Part shown: piece after piece, positions 7,667-10,397 of the stretch
Layout of the letters: every line of letters begins with the position of its first letter
Position numbering within the stretch: the first letter of the stretch is position 1
Source: Bacteroidaceae bacterium
GTDB taxonomy: Bacteria; Bacteroidota; Bacteroidia; Bacteroidales; CHK158-818
Assembly: GCA_017467745.1 (NCBI GenBank)
Contig: JAFUKV010000215.1
Location: forward strand, 1-10,397
Direction: 5' to 3'
Length of the DNA: 10,397 nucleotides
Program-made: the position numbers and the translations under genes
The notes under the pieces: model-generated
Database searches by the model: none
Told to the model about the DNA's origin: nothing
Seen by the model: the letters and a program-made list of their open reading frames with translations, nothing else

Positions 7667-7733
7667 TCGTCTACTTTTAATACTGCAAAATTATGTTTTT
7701 CTTTTCAATAACACCTATATCTCCTGACGAAAT

Positions 7734-8816
7734 TCAGTCTAAATAGAGATAGTCGTAATGTACCAACGGCTTAACGCCTTTATGTCCGATAGCCGCACGA
7801 GCCTTGCCGCTGTCTACACTGACACGCCCCACACCTATCTGCTCATTTTTATGGTTAAATATACGCACAATATCATCTTTTTCAAACTCACCTATTACCT
7901 GCGTTACGCCAACCGGCAACAAACTTGTGGCTTTGTCTGACAGCAACGCTTTAACTGCACATTCATTGATATGTATTTCTCCTTTGGCAAATCCTTCGGA
8001 ATGGGCTATCCATTTTTTCATACTTGAAGCCGGTTTGTCCGACGGAACAAATCGAGTGCAAACCACGTCTGAGTCCGCCCGCAACAAATCGACCAATATA
8101 TTATCTCTTTTTCCGTTCGCAATGAATACGGTAATTCCCTCATCCGCTACTTTACGGGCTATATTGCATTTAGTTATCATGCCGCCACGTCCGAAAGAGG
8201 ATTTCTTAGTTTGAATATATTCGGATAAGTCGTCTTTTTGCCCTTCTATTTCACGAATAACCGAAGATGTAGAATCTGTCGGATTTCCATCGTATATCCC
8301 GTCTATATTACTCAATATGATTAAAGCCTCCATGCCCATCATGGCGGCAATCAATCCCGATAATTCATCATTATCGGTAAACATTAATTCCGTAATGGAA
8401 ATCGTATCGTTTTCGTTGACAATAGGTATGACGCCGTTTTCGAGCATCACCTCCATACAGTGTTTCTGATTCAGGTAATGCAGCCGTGTTGCAAAATTCT
8501 CCTTCATCGTCAGCACCTGCCCGCAAGCAATACCGTGATCTCTGAAAAGCTCGAAATAACGGTTTATCAGTTTCGCCTGCCCTACTGCCGAAAACAGTTG
8601 CCGGGAAGAAACCGCATCTATCTTACGCGATAACTTCAACTCGCTGCGTCCGGAAGCTACCGCCCCCGACGAAATCAACACAATCTCCACCCCTGATTTA
8701 TGCAATTCTGAAACCTGATCGACCAACGCCGACATACGGGTAATATCTAATGTTCCGTCTTTTCTTGTCAGGACGTTACTACCTATTTTTACCGCTATTT
8801 TCTTATATCGATACAT
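7734..8816 (-). CDS. proB: glutamate 5-kinase with C-terminal PUA domain
   Basis: A 360-residue cytosolic kinase that phosphorylates L-glutamate to L-glutamyl 5-phosphate, the first and usually feedback-controlled step of proline synthesis. The amino-acid kinase fold covers residues 1-255: Lys10 with GSNVLT at 11-17, ISSGAVASG at 48-56, NENDTIS at 134-140, FTDNDELSG at 146-154, LSNIDGIYD near 168-176 and FGRGGMITK at 208-216. Residues about 278-355 form a PUA domain (GEIHINECAVKALL, then SLLPVGVTQVIGEF), as in the long ProB form of Escherichia coli. Proline control through this enzyme is expected from the family but is not visible in the sequence. The ATG at 8816 lies 12 bases after the stop of the DUF695-like gene, and proA follows. 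Confidence 0.97.
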   Translation of the reverse strand: MYRYKKIAVKIGSNVLTRKDGTLDITRMSALVDQVSELHKSGVEIVLISSGAVASGRSELKLSRKIDAVSSRQLFSAVGQAKLINRYFELFRDHGIACGQVLTMKENFATRLHYLNQKHCMEVMLENGVIPIVNENDTISITELMFTDNDELSGLIAAMMGMEALIILSNIDGIYDGNPTDSTSSVIREIEGQKDDLSEYIQTKKSSFGRGGMITKCNIARKVADEGITVFIANGKRDNILVDLLRADSDVVCTRFVPSDKPASSMKKWIAHSEGFAKGEIHINECAVKALLSDKATSLLPVGVTQVIGEFEKDDIVRIFNHKNEQIGVGRVSVDSGKARAAIGHKGVKPLVHYDYLYLD

Positions 8817-8828
8817 TTTGTTTTGTGT

Positions 8829-9254
8829 TTAATGAATGGAAAAACGTTTCAACATCTCTTTGTACTCGCTCCAAGACTCGTCAAAAGCCGCACCAATCCT
8901 GATGGGCAAAACAGGATATTTACCCAATGTGCTATCCAGACGAGCGGAAAAAGAATCAATATTCCGCGTATAATAAACAAATACGGCATGTCCGCCTCCT
9001 ATATGAATAGCTGTTAAAAGCGCCAATCCATCTTTTTCCATCGCATCGCACAACACATTCATAGTATCATCCATACGAATCGTTTCATCCGGCAAAGGCA
9101 TAGCCGTCATATCCGGCTTATATTGCCAAACTATTTCAACTCTCATTTTGTATGCCGATGTATCGGGCGCAGTGCGAAACATCCGTCCGCGCGTAACGAT
9201 ACGGCCATTATCCGATTCGGCTTCTCCTACAAACCACTCATTGTTTTCTTCCAT
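8829..9254 (-). CDS. DUF695-like small protein
   Basis: A 141-residue protein, probably cytosolic, with no signal peptide or membrane segment. The C-terminal part (GLALLTAIHIGGGHAVFVYY, then FSARLDSTLGKYPVLPIRI and DESWSEYKEML) resembles the DUF695 family, in which a Tyr-Thr strand, a helix and a closing D-x-x-W-x-x-Y motif recur; the molecular function is unknown. The frame is open to an earlier ATG at 9287, but that codon lies inside the terminator hairpin of the upstream gene. Starting at 9254 (MEENNEWFVGEAESDNG) fits the usual N terminus better, so I chose it. It is 12 bases upstream of proB and so probably co-transcribed with proline synthesis genes. No promoter can be placed with confidence in the short space behind the hairpin. 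Confidence 0.78.
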   Translation of the reverse strand: MEENNEWFVGEAESDNGRIVTRGRMFRTAPDTSAYKMRVEIVWQYKPDMTAMPLPDETIRMDDTMNVLCDAMEKDGLALLTAIHIGGGHAVFVYYTRNIDSFSARLDSTLGKYPVLPIRIGAAFDESWSEYKEMLKRFSIH

Positions 9255-9270
9255 ATCGTACCATTTAAAA

Positions 9271-9312
9271 CAAACGGAGTGCGACACATCCTTTCATAAA
9301 CGCCGCACTCCG
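9271..9312 (-). terminator. Rho-independent-type terminator after the acyl-CoA synthetase gene
   Basis: A perfect 9-bp stem, CGGAGTGCG (9275-9283 on the plus strand) with CGCACTCCG (9304-9312), surrounds a 20-base loop. Read on the minus strand, the right arm is followed directly by TTTGTTTT (9274-9267), a near-continuous T-tract. It lies 22 bases after the synthetase stop codon. On the plus strand the flank is GAAAGG, so it works only for the minus strand. The long loop makes it somewhat weaker than a classical terminator. Confidence 0.72.
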
Positions 9313-9334
9313 AAAGGTTATATTTCTTATTTTA

Positions 9335-10397
9335 TTATTCCGGTTGCTTATCTTTATCTCTAATCTCCACTCGACGAATTTTCCCGCTAATAGTCTTTGG
9401 CAATTCATCAACAAACTCTACTACACGCGGATATTTATACGGGGCTGTAACATGCTTTACATGGTCTTGTATCTCTTTTATCAAGTCATCTCCCGCCTTG
9501 TCTTTATATGCAGCAGACAGCACGATAGTAGCCTTTACCACTTGTCCGCGCACCTCATCGGGAACACCCGTGATAGCACATTCTACAACTGCCGGATGCG
9601 TCATCAATGCGCTTTCCACTTCAAACGGGCCGATGCGGTAACCCGAAGATTTTATCACATCGTCGGCTCGTCCTACAAACCAAAAATAGCCGTCTTCATC
9701 GCGCCAAGCCACATCTCCCGTATAATAGATACCATCATAATGCGCTTCCCTTGTTTTTTCCGCATCACGATAATACTCTTTAAACAATCCGAGAGGCTTA
9801 CCTTTATCTGTACGGATAACAATTTGCCCTTGCTCTCCATCTTCCGCCCAACGGCCGTCGTTCGTAAGCAAGTCTACATCGTACTGAGGGTTTTTGACGC
9901 CCATAGAACCGGGTTTCGGCTCTATCCATGGATAAGTAGCAACCGTCAACGTCGTTTCCGTCTGTCCGAAACCTTCCATCAGTTTAATACCCGTTATACG
10001 GAAAAATTCTTCATAAACTTTCGGATTTAACGCTTCTCCGGCAATAGTACAGTATTTAAGCGATGAAACATTGTATTTGCTTAAATCTTCACGTATCAGA
10101 AATCTGAATACGGTAGGCGGCACGCAAAACGAGGTTATATGATATTTTTCAATCATTACCAATACATCGGCGGGCGTAAATTTATCAAAATCGTAAACAA
10201 ACACATTCGCACCGGCAATCCATTGTCCGTACAATTTTCCCCAAACAGCTTTTCCCCATCCCGTATCGGCCAAAGTGAGATGCAAACTTTGCTCATTCAG
10301 ATTATGCCAAAACGAACCGGTAATGATATGTCCCAAAGGATAAGTAAAGTCATGGGCCACCATTTTCGGATTACCAGTTGTTCCCGACGTAAAATAC
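9335..10397 (-). CDS. AMP-forming acyl-CoA synthetase (3' part; 5' end outside window)
   Basis: The C-terminal 353 residues of an adenylate-forming enzyme that activates a carboxylic acid with ATP and transfers it to CoA. The frame stays open past the ATG at 10363 to the window edge, where it reads YFTSGTTGNPKMVAH, the phosphate-binding loop (A3), so that ATG is internal. Further family motifs: GEALNPKVYEEF, EGFGQTETT (A5), YYTGDVAWRDEDGYFWFVGR (A7/A8), DDVIKSSGYRIGPFEVES (A8, hinge), and the adenylation Lys in PKTISGKIRR (codon 9382-9380). The stretch TLADTGWGKAVWGKLYGQW is like the medium-chain (ACSM-type) and acetyl-CoA-synthetase-like branch, so an acyl substrate longer than acetate is plausible, but the chain length is not determined. 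Total family length is about 550 residues, so roughly 200 are missing. It is followed by its own terminator and is probably not part of the proline-arginine operon. Confidence 0.93.
   Translation of the reverse strand, partial: YFTSGTTGNPKMVAHDFTYPLGHIITGSFWHNLNEQSLHLTLADTGWGKAVWGKLYGQWIAGANVFVYDFDKFTPADVLVMIEKYHITSFCVPPTVFRFLIREDLSKYNVSSLKYCTIAGEALNPKVYEEFFRITGIKLMEGFGQTETTLTVATYPWIEPKPGSMGVKNPQYDVDLLTNDGRWAEDGEQGQIVIRTDKGKPLGLFKEYYRDAEKTREAHYDGIYYTGDVAWRDEDGYFWFVGRADDVIKSSGYRIGPFEVESALMTHPAVVECAITGVPDEVRGQVVKATIVLSAAYKDKAGDDLIKEIQDHVKHVTAPYKYPRVVEFVDELPKTISGKIRRVEIRDKDKQPE

Noticed and set aside
7686..7693. TAATTTTG as an internal promoter -7 element for proA
   Set aside because: It matches TAnnTTTG, but no TTTG or TTG element sits at the expected upstream spacing, and AT-rich gaps produce this pattern often; mentioned under proA but not listed as a promoter.
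9344..10030. A 228-residue plus-strand open frame opposite the acyl-CoA synthetase
   Set aside because: It lies wholly antisense to a strongly recognised gene, and its protein has no family features (rich in Arg, Phe, Ile and Ser as expected from an antisense frame).
1..10397. A defence system, mobile element or CRISPR array in the window
   Set aside because: I found no direct-repeat arrays, transposase or integrase genes, tRNA-linked attachment sites or defence-type domains; the genes are metabolic or secreted peptidases with uniform composition.

Overview
The window looks like a chromosomal segment of a Bacteroidales bacterium (Bacteroidota). Four points support this: a moderately AT-rich composition, mostly no Shine-Dalgarno sequences before starts, paired periplasmic S46 and S9 exopeptidases, and an ornithine-carbamoyltransferase homologue of the N-succinylornithine type described from Bacteroides fragilis, next to proBA. 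I cannot name the genus from sequence alone. There are no RNA genes, CRISPR arrays, insertion sequences or integrase-type elements, and no gene-free stretch longer than about 220 bases.

Left part, plus strand (1-4073). The window opens inside an S46 dipeptidyl peptidase gene of the DPP7 type. Five bases later comes a secreted S9 prolyl-oligopeptidase-family peptidase with an extra N-terminal beta-rich domain. These two probably form a peptide-scavenging pair that trims oligopeptides in the periplasm. A hairpin terminator follows, then a cytosolic Cof-type HAD phosphatase. Between positions 4074 and 4291 lies a convergent intergenic region with three hairpins. The strongest has an A-tract on one side and a T-tract on the other, so it can serve as a terminator for both strands.

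Right part, minus strand (10397-4292). Read in transcription order, it starts with the 3' part of an AMP-forming acyl-CoA synthetase gene and its terminator hairpin. A tightly packed set then follows: a small DUF695-like protein, glutamate 5-kinase (proB), gamma-glutamyl phosphate reductase (proA), an N-succinylornithine-type carbamoyltransferase (argF') and an exported protein. Gaps are 12, 67, 19 and 11 bases, so a single operon is likely. ProB and ProA take glutamate to glutamate-5-semialdehyde for proline. ArgF' makes the carbamoylated intermediate of the acylated arginine route. The cluster therefore joins the two glutamate-derived amino acid pathways.

The most unusual gene is the last of this operon. 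Its N-terminal half resembles the Bacteroidota DUF922-like predicted zinc-protease domain, but the expected HExxH site reads YNQAV. Its C-terminal half looks like an outer-membrane beta-barrel. I interpret it as a pseudo-protease joined to a barrel, of unknown function. A second point of interest is Ser90 in the carbamoyltransferase, at the position that separates acetylornithine from succinylornithine enzymes.
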